NCBI GenBank assembly: GCA_026686845.1
Contig: JAIVEN010000010.1
Coordinates: forward strand, 25,022,001 to 25,086,000
From: Adenanthera pavonina
Taxonomy: Eukaryota > Streptophyta > Magnoliopsida > Fabales > Fabaceae
Length of the DNA stretch: 64,000 nucleotides
Direction of reading: 5' to 3'
Below, piece after piece: positions 1 to 10,906 of the stretch; position 1 is the first letter of the stretch, and each line of letters begins with the position of its first letter. Below the pieces are notes generated by a model. The model saw only the letters and a program-made list of their open reading frames with translations. It ran no database searches and was not told where the DNA came from. The translations under genes and the position numbers were made by a program.

Positions 1-2405
1 GTGAGCCACGTATGATCAGCAGTTTGGGACACAAAGGAAAATTTTACTAAAGCTTTATTAAAATAAAGTAACTTGAGTTAATACATTAAAGTAACTAAAG
101 TTACTTTTTATGACTTAAATCTCTTAAACACTTTAGTTAGCAACAAAACCCATCTTCCTCAGCCTTAAACACGTCTTAAACTGCAGCAAGAAGAGGAGAA
201 AAAACGTGGAAAAGAGAAGGCTATAGGACTTGGTTTGGTTCCAAACTTTCAAGGTAAGCTTCTTATGTTACTATCTTGGTTATGTCTAAGTATTGTGAAG
301 CTTCATGGAGCATTTCTCTTTGTTTTACCTCTGAAAATTTCTGCCTAGAGAGAGAGAGGAGAGAGAAAGTGAAGCCATGGAAAAACCAAACCATAAAAAA
401 ATGATGTGTAGGTCTTAAGCAACAAGATTATGCCATTAGATTGCAAATTAATCAGATAGTTATTTTTTTACAAATTTCTCAAATTTTCTGCCTATTTAGG
501 GTTTGAAAATGAAAGAGAATTTCATGATTTTGACGCCAAAAATGGATTCCTTGGGTCTAAAATAGATAGATACAAGTATGTTGTACAAGAAAAAGCTTGA
601 GATTAAGAAAGTGAAATTTTTAGGTTTATGAAGTTAATTCGGAATGAACAGTTACCGAGTTAGACATGGAATTTGGTAATTCTAAGGCCATATTTGGATT
701 CCTCATGAAAAATTACATGGAATAGAGGTATAATTCATCATTTTTTAGTTAAGAATGAATTTTTGGTGAATTTTTAAAGAATTAGGGTTTCATGAACACT
801 TTTTGAAGAAACTCATGGAACCATTAGCTTGAATAATTGTTTGATGATGCATTAGGACTTGAAGAAGCCCAAGGAAGCTAGTGGGAGCATTGGTATCAAG
901 TTGAAGAGTAAGATAAAGCATGAAGGTAGCAATTTACCTATTCTTGCCTTATATTATCATGTGAATTTCAATGAGTTTGATGACTTGCCTATTGTTTGCT
1001 ATGATCAATTGTGATGCTTTGTGAATGTTAGCTCAGTTAATTGAGGGTTTTGAGTCCCCAGGATGTCCAAAATACAAAACGAAACTCTGCCGAAATTTTT
1101 GTGAAATATTATGGCGTAAATGTTTAAAAGCATTCACTTGATGTTTATGATGATTATATGCTTAATGTGATAATATGATTGCATGAATGGTGATTGCTAC
1201 TGAGATTGTTTGAATCTCACCCCCTTCAAAGACTAACTATGCTGGGAAGAACCAATGCAAAAGAGCTAAGGAAGGAGCAAAAGGCATGAAGAAGAAAATG
1301 ATGTTGCAAGCCATTGTGTTAATGTGAATGGTTATTTGTGCCTTGCTTTGTATGAAATTATAAAATAGTGAATAATATGTTAATGTTGTAGAAAATATAT
1401 GAAAATTTCCAGTTCTGTATGTTGGGATATGAAGTTATATTCTACCAAGTTACATGCCAAAATGAGTTCATTTACAAGGGTTTTGGCAAGCAAATTGTAA
1501 TGTAGACTGAAACAGGGCATTTTCCTAACATGTCTGATTCATTCGACCTTGTTCTATGCTTAATGTGAGATTAGATTTATGGTTTTTTTTATACCGGATA
1601 GAGGGCATCTCAATCTTTAATATGACACCTAATTCACCCCATTTGGAGTTGTGTACAATTAATGGTGAATTTTGTAATTCAAGGTTCAGAAAAGGGCAAG
1701 AATGGGAAAACTGAAAACTGAAAAGTAAGTACTGGAAAATTCAAAAGATAATATAAAATCGTGCAGAGCTCCAAAAATTTAGTGGTTTGTATTTATGGAA
1801 ATTTCTATGTTTTAAGTTTCATATGCCACTGATTTGGAGGCAAATGGAGCTATATGATAGGAGATAAGGAGGTTTTCCCAAAACTGTTCCAGCAAAAGTA
1901 GAATTCTGACCCTTTATGATTTAAGTTAACACCATGCCCTGTGAAAGTTGAATAAATGTACAAGGAAAATATTTCTAGAAAGTAGACTCATAGGGATTTC
2001 CAATTACATAAAGAATGTATGATTTGGATTGGGATATAATGAGATATGAATTTTTCAATATAAAGCCAAAATCTTGGGGAAGAGAAAATGACCAAATATA
2101 TAGTAAATATTTGAGGAATAAAATGTACAAATTAGTCAAGAGAATACTATTTTTTATATTTTTCCCATGTATATAAGGTTTTTATCTATTGTTAGAGACT
2201 TGAATCACTATGAAATGATTTTTCTAGAATTAGTTATGAATTTTCAAAATTCAGTCAGCAAAGTGGAAACTACCATATGAACAGTAATTGAAAATTTTGG
2301 AAATTCTGATTTTCATTCTTATGTGATTCAAGCTTAGGATCAAGTATAATCAAACATAAAAGAAGTCTAATTCATGGAAAATGATTCTAAAAGTAAGGAG
2401 TTACA
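1..2405 (+). repeat. Ty3/gypsy-type LTR, family G, 5'-truncated by window edge
   Basis: Non-coding, AT-rich. It ends in ...GGAGTTACA at 2405. Its last ~70 bases nearly match the end of the solo LTR at 41720-45028 read on the minus strand (shared GGATCAAGTATAATC and AGTCTAATTCATG blocks). A second landmark, CTACTGAGATT...TTGAATCTCACCCCC near 1198-1225, recurs near 49860, 52947 and 56845. The LTR start lies before base 1, so length and upstream target duplication are unknown. No primer-binding site follows base 2405, so a solo LTR or a truncated element are both possible. No gene seen. Confidence 0.75.
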
Positions 2406-3061
2406 GATTGGGGACCAATGGCTTTAATTTTCGCATCGTTGTAGGTGTTTTGTTTGGGCTGTTGTTTGTTTTGAGTGTACAAATGCATTTCTTTCTATGG
2501 AATATTAATGCTACAATCGACCGAACCTAATCTTATAGGTTTCCTTAATCACCATCAGTAATCACTATACTTTTGTATGACCAATTGCAGGTTACTTCGG
2601 CCAACCCCGCTTGTCATATCTGATATCAAATTTGGTTTGGCATAGATTTTCAATAAAAAGGTACTTTCTCAATTGCTTTAGGTAACGCTCCAGAAATCAT
2701 AATCGTGCACTTAACCATCTTCATCACATGCAGTGTGGGAGATATTGACTGTAATGTGTTCGACGACTTGTCCAATTAAAAAATGAAGACTTTGGCATAT
2801 GGTCATTCCTCCCACTAAGCAAGTAGGACTATGTTCTAGCCGTAAAGATGATGCCAGGTATTTTCTGCACATTTTGCTTTCCAATTATGTTGTATGCATG
2901 CCTTTTTTAAAGGGCATGTGCTGTAGTGATACGCAACTCTGTGTGTGAAAACCCACATTGAACACAAGGATTTATTATATTGTAACACCTCATATGCCAA
3001 ATTACCACAAATGGAAATCCTAGTACTTTGAGTCATTCTACACCACGAAACCCTTTAAGAT
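2406..3061. other. Unassigned host DNA left of copia copy 1
   Basis: About 650 bases with no convincing ORF and no repeat match inside the window. It was contiguous with 15208 onward before copia copy 1 inserted, because the five bases AAGAT at 3057-3061 recur at 15203-15207. TGTAACACCTC at about 2981 resembles a family-G LTR start, but nothing LTR-like follows. Confidence 0.5.
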
Positions 3062-3289
3062 TGTTGAAACAAGAGTTTTGATGATTCCAAATCAACATTC
3101 AAGAGCTTGGATTGAAGATATCAAAGGAGAGCAAAGCTGTTTCAAGTGAAGATTTTCTGAGTACTTGCTGTTAGATTTTTTGTAGGATCCTTTGTTTTTG
3201 TTATGACTGGGTAAAAGATTTTGATTTGAAGAAAAGAAGTTTTTAAACTTTGATTTTATGTTAAAACTTCAAATATTTGAATAACACCC

Positions 3290-4260
3290 ACAAACAGACG
3301 ATGGTTGAAAAGTTTAAGCTAAACTGTCAAGTTGGAAATTCGAACTTTGCCTTTGGAAATTCAAATTTCGAGCTAAAACTGAATAAGTCTGAAGAGATGG
3401 CTCTCTGTCAGATGAATTTTGGTTGTTCAAAATTCGAATTTTCATCTAGTCTGAAAAGAAGCCTTTTGCTAACAGACGAACTTCACACTTTCAAAATTCG
3501 AATTTCAAGTAAAATGAAGTTTGTAAAAACCAAAGAAATTCATCTGAAACTATGATAAAGTACATCTGAAATCAAAATGAAATTGAGTTTGATAAATGCT
3601 CTCTGACAGACGAATTTTGAAGTTCCAACATTCCAATTTTCATATAAGTCTGAAAGATGCTTCTTTACAACAGACGAACTTTGAGTCTTCAAAATTCGAA
3701 TTTCAAACAAAACAAAACTTAAGAAAATGAAAGAAATTCGTCTGTAACAATGTTAAAGTTCACCTAAGATCAAGAGTGATTTAAGTTTCAAAACTGCTCT
3801 CTGACAGACGAACTTTGAACATTGAAATTCGAATTTCAGAAGCTAAGTTCTTGAGTCTATTGAAATGAAACATTGACATACGAATAAAAAGAACTTGCAA
3901 CGTTCGAATGATGAAATTAGTCTGAAAAGAGTTTCTCTGACAGACGAATTTCACTCTTTCAAAATTCGAATTTCGAAGAAAATAATCTACTGTGTCCATT
4001 AAACGTTCAATGGACAGACGAATTTTGGGGATCCAAAATTCGAATTTCGAAGGCACTGTAGAAAATTGAAAACACTGTTCACACTTAACCGAAAAACTTT
4101 CTTCTTGAAAATTCGTATGTCACATTGTGAAAATGTTTTGTAAGTTTCAAAATTTGAATTTCACTTCATGAACAGACGAACTTCGAGCTGTAATGTTGGA
4201 AGCTTTAATCTTCGGTTCCTTCAAAATTCGTCTGTTGACCAACCAAAATTCGAATTTTAG
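3290..4260 (+). promoter_or_regulatory. LTR array of 34-bp composite motifs in diverged ~198-bp tandem repeats
   Basis: Seven units start at 3409, 3473, 3607, 3671, 3805, 3941 and 4015. Each reads CAGACGAA (or one-base variant), 12 bases beginning YTTY, then AAAATTCGAATTT or a close variant, 33-34 bp in all. Starts are 64 bp apart within pairs; successive copies (3409/3607/3805 and 3473/3671) are 198 bp apart, revealing diverged ~198-bp tandem repeats. Within units the CGAAYTTT and AAATTCG parts form an imperfect inverted repeat, and AATTCGAATT is itself palindromic. The array lies upstream of the TATA box, where an enhancer would be. Regulatory function is inference. Confidence 0.7.
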
Positions 4261-4372
4261 TATGTCAGAAACATTAAATGCGGTTGGTAAACAGATAGTT
4301 TTTCAGAGTAACCGTTGAATAACTTCCCCAACGGATAGATTTAGTCTCTAACGGATATTTGAGACCTAAATC

Positions 4373-4380
4373 TATAAATA
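4373..4380 (+). promoter_or_regulatory. Putative LTR TATA box (TATAAATA)
   Basis: TATAAATA follows the motif array and the repeated CAACGGATA block and lies about 550 bp before the LTR end. It is conserved in all four full-length LTRs (14653-14660; minus strand 24766-24773 and 35050-35057). Transcription would start roughly 25-35 bp downstream. Confidence 0.65.
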
Positions 4381-4925
4381 CAACATTTATTGAAGTTGTG
4401 GGTAACGAATCAAACCTGTGTATACCGAATTTCTGCTGAATCTTCTTCTCAAAAGCTTTTACCCTCTTAACTTCTAAACTTGTACTTAAACTTTCATATC
4501 CACTCTTTACAAGAGAGTTATTTCATTGTAATCAATCTATTCTTCATCTGCGAGATAGATTTACTTGTGAGGGGTATTCACAAGGGGATTGGGAAGCACA
4601 TAGTGAAAGTGCTTGGAAAGTTTGAGAGAGCTCAGAAACAGAGCATACTCATGTACTGTGGCTTTAGCAAGAAGCCCACTGAAATTCTTGCTGTATAGTG
4701 GACAAATCTCAAGAGGTGTCTTGGGGACTGGATGTAGGTCAAGTGAATAGACCGAACCAGGATAAATCACTGACTTCTCTTCTTCTTATCTTTACTTTTC
4801 ACCTTGCTCTGTTTTACGCATTGTTTTCATTATACTGTGATATCTTCACTTACTTCACTTTGTGCAGAAAAATTTCAAACTTCCCAATTCACCTCCCCTC
4901 TTGGGAAGTCAGCCCTGCTAACAAG

Positions 4926-4938
4926 TGGTATCAGAGCC
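4926..4938 (+). other. Primer-binding site (Met-tRNA type)
   Basis: TGGTATCAGAGCC begins two bases after the 5' LTR. It matches the usual plant LTR-retrotransposon site complementary to the 3' end of initiator methionine tRNA, which primes minus-strand DNA synthesis. Confidence 0.92.
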
Positions 4939-4975
4939 CGGATTCCCATACAAAGGAACTCACAGTCCGGGAATT

Positions 4976-6779
4976 ATGATGGCTGGCTTTGGAGAGAGTA
5001 TACTTCCTGAAGGGAACAATACTAACAGACCACCAGGCTTCAGTGAAGAGCATTATGGATACTGGAAGATGAGAATGCAGATCTACCTCCAATCAATTGA
5101 TCTTGACATCTGGTCAGTCATTGAAAAAGGAGATTTCGTTCCAATGACTCTAACTGAAGATGGAGGACACAAAGAGAAGCTGGAAGAAGAATGGAATGAT
5201 GAGGACAGAAGGAGAGTCCTACTGAATTTCAAAGCAAAATATTGTTTAGTCAGCGCCCTAAACCAAGATGAATTCTACAGAGTCTCGCAATGCACCACTA
5301 CAAAAGGAATGTGGGATACTCTGCAGATTGCACATGAAGGAACATCTGGAGTCAGGGAGAACAGACTGAACACATGCTTTGGGGAGTATGAAAGCTTCAG
5401 AATGGCTGAAGGAGAGACTGTAAAGGAGCTGCAAAAGAGATTCACCCTCATTATGAATCAACTCAAAAGCCTGGGAAAGGAATACACTCAGTCTGAGAAA
5501 GTAAGAAAAATACTCAGAGCTCTCCCACTGGAATGGCAGCCCAAGGTGATAGCAATAGAAGAAGCCAGAGGAGAATCAATGGCTTCTGTCACAGCTCTCT
5601 TCGGCAGCCTTGAGGAATATGAAGGAAAAATCAAAGCACTCAAGGAAGCTGGGCTGGACAGAAAGAAGAAAGGCCTTGCCCTCAAAGCTGCTGATGAAAA
5701 GGAAGAAGAATCTGATGAAGGAGATGAGCTGGATGAGGAGACTCTGGCTATGATGGTTAGAAAATTCGGAAGATTCTACAGCAAGAAGAAGAACAAGAGA
5801 TTCTTCAAGAAAGGAGCAGCTGGAGAAAGCAAGAAAGAGACAAAAGAACCTGTGACTTGCTATGAATGCAAGAAGCAGGGACACATAAAGTGGGACTGCC
5901 CCCAATTCATCAAGAAACAAGAAAAGGAAAAGAAAGCTGCTGATAAAGGAAAGAAGAAGAAGGCTTACATCTCATCTATATGGGGCAACGGCTCAGATGA
6001 GGAAGAAGAAAATGAGGATGAGATTGCCAACACTTGTCTGATGGCACTTGCTTCTGAAGAAGCCACACCCTCACACAGCAGTGATCAGGAAGAAGAGGTA
6101 TATGAATCTGAACCTTCCTATTCTGAATTACTAGATGCATTTCATGAGCTTCATGATGAATTCATTAAAGTTGCTAAAGAACTGAAATTAGCAAAGAAAA
6201 AGATAAATAAGCTGGAATCTCAAACCATAGTTTCTGAAATTGCCTCTTTACCTCCTACTGAGTCTGTTTGCTGCACCTCATGCACTGAACTTAACTAAAC
6301 TAATGATCATTTAGTTAAAAGCATGTCTAGGCTCACTAGAGGTAAAAGATATGTTGTTTGCCTTGATGGGGAGCCAAAGAATATCACAAGGAAAAGCTGG
6401 TCTTGGATATGATCCATGTGCTGTCAAGGAAAAGACTAGGAAGAAAAATCAGAATGCATATATGAGACATTTTGTGCATGCTGAGAATAATAAAAAGAAA
6501 AATGATGCATCACCTCACATTGAAACATATAATTAACCAAGGCACGCTAAACAAAAGTATTATCTGCATTGTTTCCTTCCTGCCACTCAATCTAGCAGTC
6601 CATTCATTACCTGTCATTTCTGTAACAAAAAGGGACATATTTCCAGTTCTTGTGCATTGAAGAAAAATGGACTTGGCAGGAAAGCTGAATGGGTTCCCAA
6701 AGTTGCATCTGCATCTAGGGAATTACTTACTGACCGAAAAGGACCCAAGCAAATTTGGGTACCTAAAAGGAAAACATAA
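4976..6779 (+). pseudogene. gag: Copia copy 1 gag (capsid/nucleocapsid), interrupted
   Basis: Structural polyprotein that packages element RNA in cytoplasmic virus-like particles. I place the start at ATG 4976 (another ATG follows at 4979) because an in-frame ATG at 4925 lies across the LTR/primer-site junction. The N-terminal half has the copia gag pattern (GYWKMRMQ near residue 30, then a long UBN2-like helical region); a zinc knuckle CYECKKQGHIKWDC begins near residue 295. A Lys/Glu-rich region and a second knuckle, CHFCNKKGHISSSC (about 6612-6653), follow. Damage relative to copy 2: a CAA-to-TAA stop at 6296-6298, a one-base insertion near 6347, and another CAA-to-TAA near 6534. The natural terminator appears to be TAA 6777-6779, shared with copy 2. 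Not expected to yield full Gag. Confidence 0.9.
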
Positions 6780-6787
6780 ACTTTGTT

Positions 6788-9700
6788 TTGCAGGTCTGTC
6801 TCAAAGCTAAGAAAAGCAACAAATGGTATATGGACAGTGCCTGCTCAAGCCACATGACTGGTGATAAGGAGAAGTTCATCACTCTTAGAGACAAGAAAGA
6901 GGGAAAGGTGACCTTTGGAGGTGACCAATATAGCAAAATCATTGGTATTGGAATTGTGGGCAAAAATCCAGAAACATCCATTGAAGAGGTGCTGTTTGTG
7001 ATTGGCCTCAACCACAACTTACTAAGCGTGAGTCAGACTTGTGACAAAGGAAACTGGGTGCTGTTTGACTCAAAGTTTTGCCTGGTGATCAGAAAAAGTG
7101 ATCGCAAAGTAATCCTCAAAGCTCAAAGGGATGGTAACTGTTATACTATTGACCTTGATGAACTTCCTCCCTTGGACTCTGTATGTTTAATTAGTCAGGA
7201 TAATGATAGTTGGCTATGGCATAGGAGATTAGCTCATGTTAACATGAATCAATTGTCTAAACTGATTAAAAATGAGCTAGTAACTGGTCTTCCTAAAATA
7301 TCTTTTGAAAAGGATAAAGAATGTGTTGCATGCCTAAGAGGAAAACAAACTAAATCATCCTTCAAATCTAAAAATGTAATTACCACAACAAGACCACTTG
7401 AACTGTTACATATGGACTTAATTGGACCATCCAGGGTGAAAAGTCTTGGTGGTAATCTGTATGTGCTTGTAATTGTAGATGATTACTCTAGATTCACTTG
7501 GACATTGTTTCTTTCCTCTAAAAGTGATACCTTTGATGCATTTGTAACCTTAGCTAAGAAAGTGCAAAATGAGAAAGGTATTTCTATTGTGTCTATCAGG
7601 TCAGACCATGGAGGAGAATTTGAAAATGCATACTTCCTGGAGTACTGCAATGAGCATGGGATTGACCACAACTTCTCAGCACCAAGAACTCCTCAACAAA
7701 ATGGAGTGGTGGAAAGGAAGAACAGAAACATTGGAGAAATGGCTAGAGCTATGCTGAATGAGAAGGAACTCTCTCAAGTGTTCTGGGCTGATACAGTGAA
7801 TACAGCAAGTTACATCATAAACAGAGCCTACATCAGACCAATCCTTGGGAAGACTCCTTATGAGCTGTACAAGGGAAGAAAGCCAAATATGTCACACCTC
7901 CATGTGTTCGGGTGCAAATGCTTCATTCACAACAATGGGAAAGAAAATCTGGGTAAGTTTGATGCCAAATCTGATGAAGGTATATTTTTGGGCTATTCAA
8001 GTAGGAGTAAGGCTTATAGGGTTTATAATAAAAGATCAAATATAGTAGAAGAATCAGTGCATATGGTTTTCATTGAAAATGAAGCTGTTTCAAAACATGA
8101 GGATGATCTTACCATCAATTTTGAAAAACTGGGAATTTCTGACAAAAGTAAAACTGAACCTCCAAAGATATCTGAATCTGTTGACACAGAGGAAGATGTC
8201 CAGGAGCAAGAGTTTGATGAAGAAAATAATGAAGAAACAACTCAAGAACTCCCTAGAGCTTGGAGATATCAAAGGCATCACCCTGTTGATCAAGTAATAG
8301 GGAATGTTCAAGAGAAAGTCAAAACCAGAAAACAGTTAAGGGATCAAATGCTCAACTGTGCTTTCATTTCTGAAATTGAACCCAAATGTGCTGAAGAAGC
8401 CTTAACTGATGAATATTGGATTATGGCTATGCAAGATGAATTAAATCAATTTGAAAGAAATCAAGTTTGGGATTTAGTGCCCAGACCCAAAAATCATTCT
8501 GTTATTGGAACTAAATGGGTCTTTAGAAACAAACTTGATGAATCTGGAACAATAATCAGAAATAAAGCTAGACTGGTTGCTAAAGGGTATAATCAGGAAG
8601 AAGGTATTGATTTTGAAGAAACCTTTGCACCAGTAGCTAGACTAGAGGCTATAAGAATACTGCTAGCATATGCATGCATGAAAAATATTTTATTATATCA
8701 AATGGATGTAAAAAGTGCCTTTCTGAATGGATATATCATGGAAGAAGTTTATGTAGATCAACCTCCAGGTTTTGAGGATTCTACAAAACCAAACCATGTT
8801 TATAAATTGAAGAAAGCTCTTTATGGGTTAAAGCAGGCCCCTAGAGCATGGTATGAGAGACTGAGCAATTTTCTGACTGAAAAGGGGTTTAACAGAGGCA
8901 AAGTTGACACAACCTTATTTACTAAGAAAGAAAATAAAGACTTACTAATTGTTCAAATTTATGTTGATGATATTATTTTTGGTGCTACTAATGAGGCTCT
9001 TTGCAAGAAATTTTCTAAGTTAATGCAGGGAGAATTCGAGATGTCTATGATGGGTGAACTCAACTTCTTCCTTGGATTGCAAATTAAACAGCAAGGTGAT
9101 GGTATCTTTCTTAGTCAATCCAAGTATCTAAAGGAGCTGCTAAAGAAGTTTGGAATGGAGAATGCCAAGCCAATGGGAACACCTATGGCTACTGCAACCA
9201 AACTGGATATGGATGAGAATGGGAAGATGTTTGACATTACTCAGTACAGAAAAATGATTGGATCCCTGCTGTACTTAACTGCCAGCAGACCTGACATTAT
9301 GTTCAGTGTCTGCATGTGTGCAAGGTTCCAATCATGCCCCAAAGAATCCCATGCAACAACTGTGAAAAGAATTTTTAGATATCTTATTGGAACATCACAT
9401 ATGGGTCTTTGGTATCCAAAAGGCAATGGAGAAGACCTCAAAGGATACACTGATGCTGATTTTGCAGGATCTAAAACTGACAGAAAAAGCACAAGTGGAA
9501 CCTGTCAGTTCCTTGGAGGATCCCTAGTTTCATGGTTCAGCAAAAAGCAAAACATTGTGGCCTTATCTACTGCAGAAGCTGAGTATGTTGCAGCTGGAAG
9601 CTGTTGTGCCCAAGTCATCTGGATGAAACAGCAACTTGAAGATCTTGAGTTTAAAATAAAAGAGGTACCAATCATGTGTGACAACCAAAGTGCTATAAAT

Positions 9701-9910
9701 ATCACCAAGAATCCTATCATGCATTCAAGGACAAAGCATATTGAAGTTAGGTACCACTTCATAAGAGATCACGCTCTGAAAGGAGAAGTCAGATTGGAGT
9801 ACATCCCAATAGAGGATCAAGTTGCTGATATACTCACAAAACCTCTGCCAGAAGACAGGCTTTGTAAAATAAGGAGAGAATTGGGAATGGTAAACCCCAA
9901 TGAACTGTAA
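6788..9910 (+). CDS. pol: Copia copy 1 pol polyprotein (protease-integrase-RT-RNase H)
   Basis: An open frame of 1040 residues that copies element RNA to DNA and integrates it. Domains in copia order: aspartic protease with DSA at residues 16-18; GAG-pre-integrase zinc-binding region near 144-192 (WLWHRRLAH ... CVACLRGKQ); integrase core with D210, D273 and E309, giving DD35E spacing; reverse transcriptase ~555-800 with YVDD at 725-728; RNase H with YTDADFAG at 887-894, E930/E932 and D965. All key catalytic residues are present and no stop is seen. There is no good ATG: the frame opens at 6767, overlaps the gag end by about 12 bases in the -1 frame relative to gag, and TTG 6788 is only nominal. 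Expression by frameshifting or a spliced RNA (TTTGTTTTGCAG at 6782-6793 looks like a splice acceptor) is inferred. Confidence 0.95.
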   Translation: MQVCLKAKKSNKWYMDSACSSHMTGDKEKFITLRDKKEGKVTFGGDQYSKIIGIGIVGKNPETSIEEVLFVIGLNHNLLSVSQTCDKGNWVLFDSKFCLVIRKSDRKVILKAQRDGNCYTIDLDELPPLDSVCLISQDNDSWLWHRRLAHVNMNQLSKLIKNELVTGLPKISFEKDKECVACLRGKQTKSSFKSKNVITTTRPLELLHMDLIGPSRVKSLGGNLYVLVIVDDYSRFTWTLFLSSKSDTFDAFVTLAKKVQNEKGISIVSIRSDHGGEFENAYFLEYCNEHGIDHNFSAPRTPQQNGVVERKNRNIGEMARAMLNEKELSQVFWADTVNTASYIINRAYIRPILGKTPYELYKGRKPNMSHLHVFGCKCFIHNNGKENLGKFDAKSDEGIFLGYSSRSKAYRVYNKRSNIVEESVHMVFIENEAVSKHEDDLTINFEKLGISDKSKTEPPKISESVDTEEDVQEQEFDEENNEETTQELPRAWRYQRHHPVDQVIGNVQEKVKTRKQLRDQMLNCAFISEIEPKCAEEALTDEYWIMAMQDELNQFERNQVWDLVPRPKNHSVIGTKWVFRNKLDESGTIIRNKARLVAKGYNQEEGIDFEETFAPVARLEAIRILLAYACMKNILLYQMDVKSAFLNGYIMEEVYVDQPPGFEDSTKPNHVYKLKKALYGLKQAPRAWYERLSNFLTEKGFNRGKVDTTLFTKKENKDLLIVQIYVDDIIFGATNEALCKKFSKLMQGEFEMSMMGELNFFLGLQIKQQGDGIFLSQSKYLKELLKKFGMENAKPMGTPMATATKLDMDENGKMFDITQYRKMIGSLLYLTASRPDIMFSVCMCARFQSCPKESHATTVKRIFRYLIGTSHMGLWYPKGNGEDLKGYTDADFAGSKTDRKSTSGTCQFLGGSLVSWFSKKQNIVALSTAEAEYVAAGSCCAQVIWMKQQLEDLEFKIKEVPIMCDNQSAINITKNPIMHSRTKHIEVRYHFIRDHALKGEVRLEYIPIEDQVADILTKPLPEDRLCKIRRELGMVNPNEL

Positions 9911-10906
9911 GATATTTCTGTGCAATTCTATCTTTAAGATTTTTCAATATTAGAATTAATTCTAACTTAAGCATTGGAGTATGTTTAATTTGAGGTGCAG
10001 GTGCTCCTTGTGAAAATCAATGGCAATAAACTTGAAGATTGGAGCACGTCAGAATGGAACAACCAGAAAATGGAGTAAATGATGTAAATTCTAAGTTTTG
10101 GATCCATTCTGTAAGTTTTTAAAGATGAAATTCGCATTTTAATATGTGTTAGACGTATTTTGCTTCATAAAATATGCCTTTGACATGGTCAATATGGTCA
10201 ACATTCGGATTTCAGTTCACTAACAGACGAACTTCGGCCTGTTATGCCTTGGAACAGTTCTCAGTAATGCCTCGAAATTCATCTGTTGAAACTTGAAAGT
10301 TCGAATTTTCAAAATCAGAAATTTCAAAGTTATGTTTGTCCAGCAGTGCTACACAAATTATTACTTCTTAACATACGAATGTTGGACAATCTTTACATAG
10401 TTGAAAAATTCGAATTTTCAGTTTAAAATTCGTCTGATAAATTATGTCCGTCATGTTGAATTATTGAAAGATGCAGCTCTGCATGTTTAATTCGTCTGTT
10501 GATTGATAGTTTGATTGTTGTCTGCCTTTTTCTTTTCAACATTCGAACTTTGGTGGAACAAAATTCGTCTGTTGTGCCTGTATTGCTTGTTTCAAGCCAC
10601 TGTCAGACGAACTTTCAAGATGAAAATTCATCTGTCAGTAAGCTGTACTGAACGGTTTAACTTGTAACTGCCCGAAGTTCGAATTTTGACCCCTCAAAAT
10701 TTGTCTGTTAGACGGTTACACACGTTAAATGCAACCCTTTTCCTCAGAACAGATGCAACCCTATTTGTAACCTCTCTAAATCTGTTCTGATTCTCTCTTT
10801 AATCCTCTTAACTCTTGTCCAAAAACCGTCATTCTTCACTGCTTAAACTTCCATTCGCACCCCATAAACCTTTCCTTAACCTCATTCTGCATCATTCCAC
10901 TGAAAA
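9911..10906 (+). promoter_or_regulatory. Non-coding spacer before third ORF with inverted motif array
   Basis: No ORF of substance. From about 10108 to 10716 the LTR motif recurs on the opposite strand: AATTCGAA-type cores come first and TTCGTCTG follows. At least two units (near 10539-10572 and 10677-10710) keep the 12-base gap of the LTR units; one near 10407-10438 has a 10-base gap. The last 100 bases before ATG 10907 are pyrimidine-rich with no motif. The spacer may carry a promoter or leader for the third ORF; no clear TATA box is seen. Confidence 0.6.

Larger units (their letters stand above)
3062..4923 (+). repeat. Copia copy 1, 5' LTR (1862 bp)
   Basis: Starts TGTTGAAAC, ends GCTAACA two bases before the primer-binding site. 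The left half is an array of CAGACGAA / AATTCGAATT motifs; the right half is unique sequence with a TATA box and the transcribed leader. Nearly identical to 13322-15202 and, inverted, to 24223-26081 and 34508-36367. Confidence 0.95.

Noticed and set aside
3277..4056. Short ORFs (60-92 codons) on both strands of the LTRs and spacers
   Set aside because: They are translations of the motif arrays, recur in every LTR copy, and have no conserved protein pattern or initiation context.
3290..4260. CRISPR-like array (repeats with spacers)
   Set aside because: The context is a plant LTR; spacer lengths alternate 30/100 bp, the repeats are diverged, and similar spacers occur in each LTR copy. No cas genes.
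4480..4979. ORFs in the LTR leader such as 4480-4698 and 4698-4979
   Set aside because: They lie in the transcribed LTR leader and cross the LTR/primer-site junction. They could be upstream ORFs but there is no evidence for a protein product.
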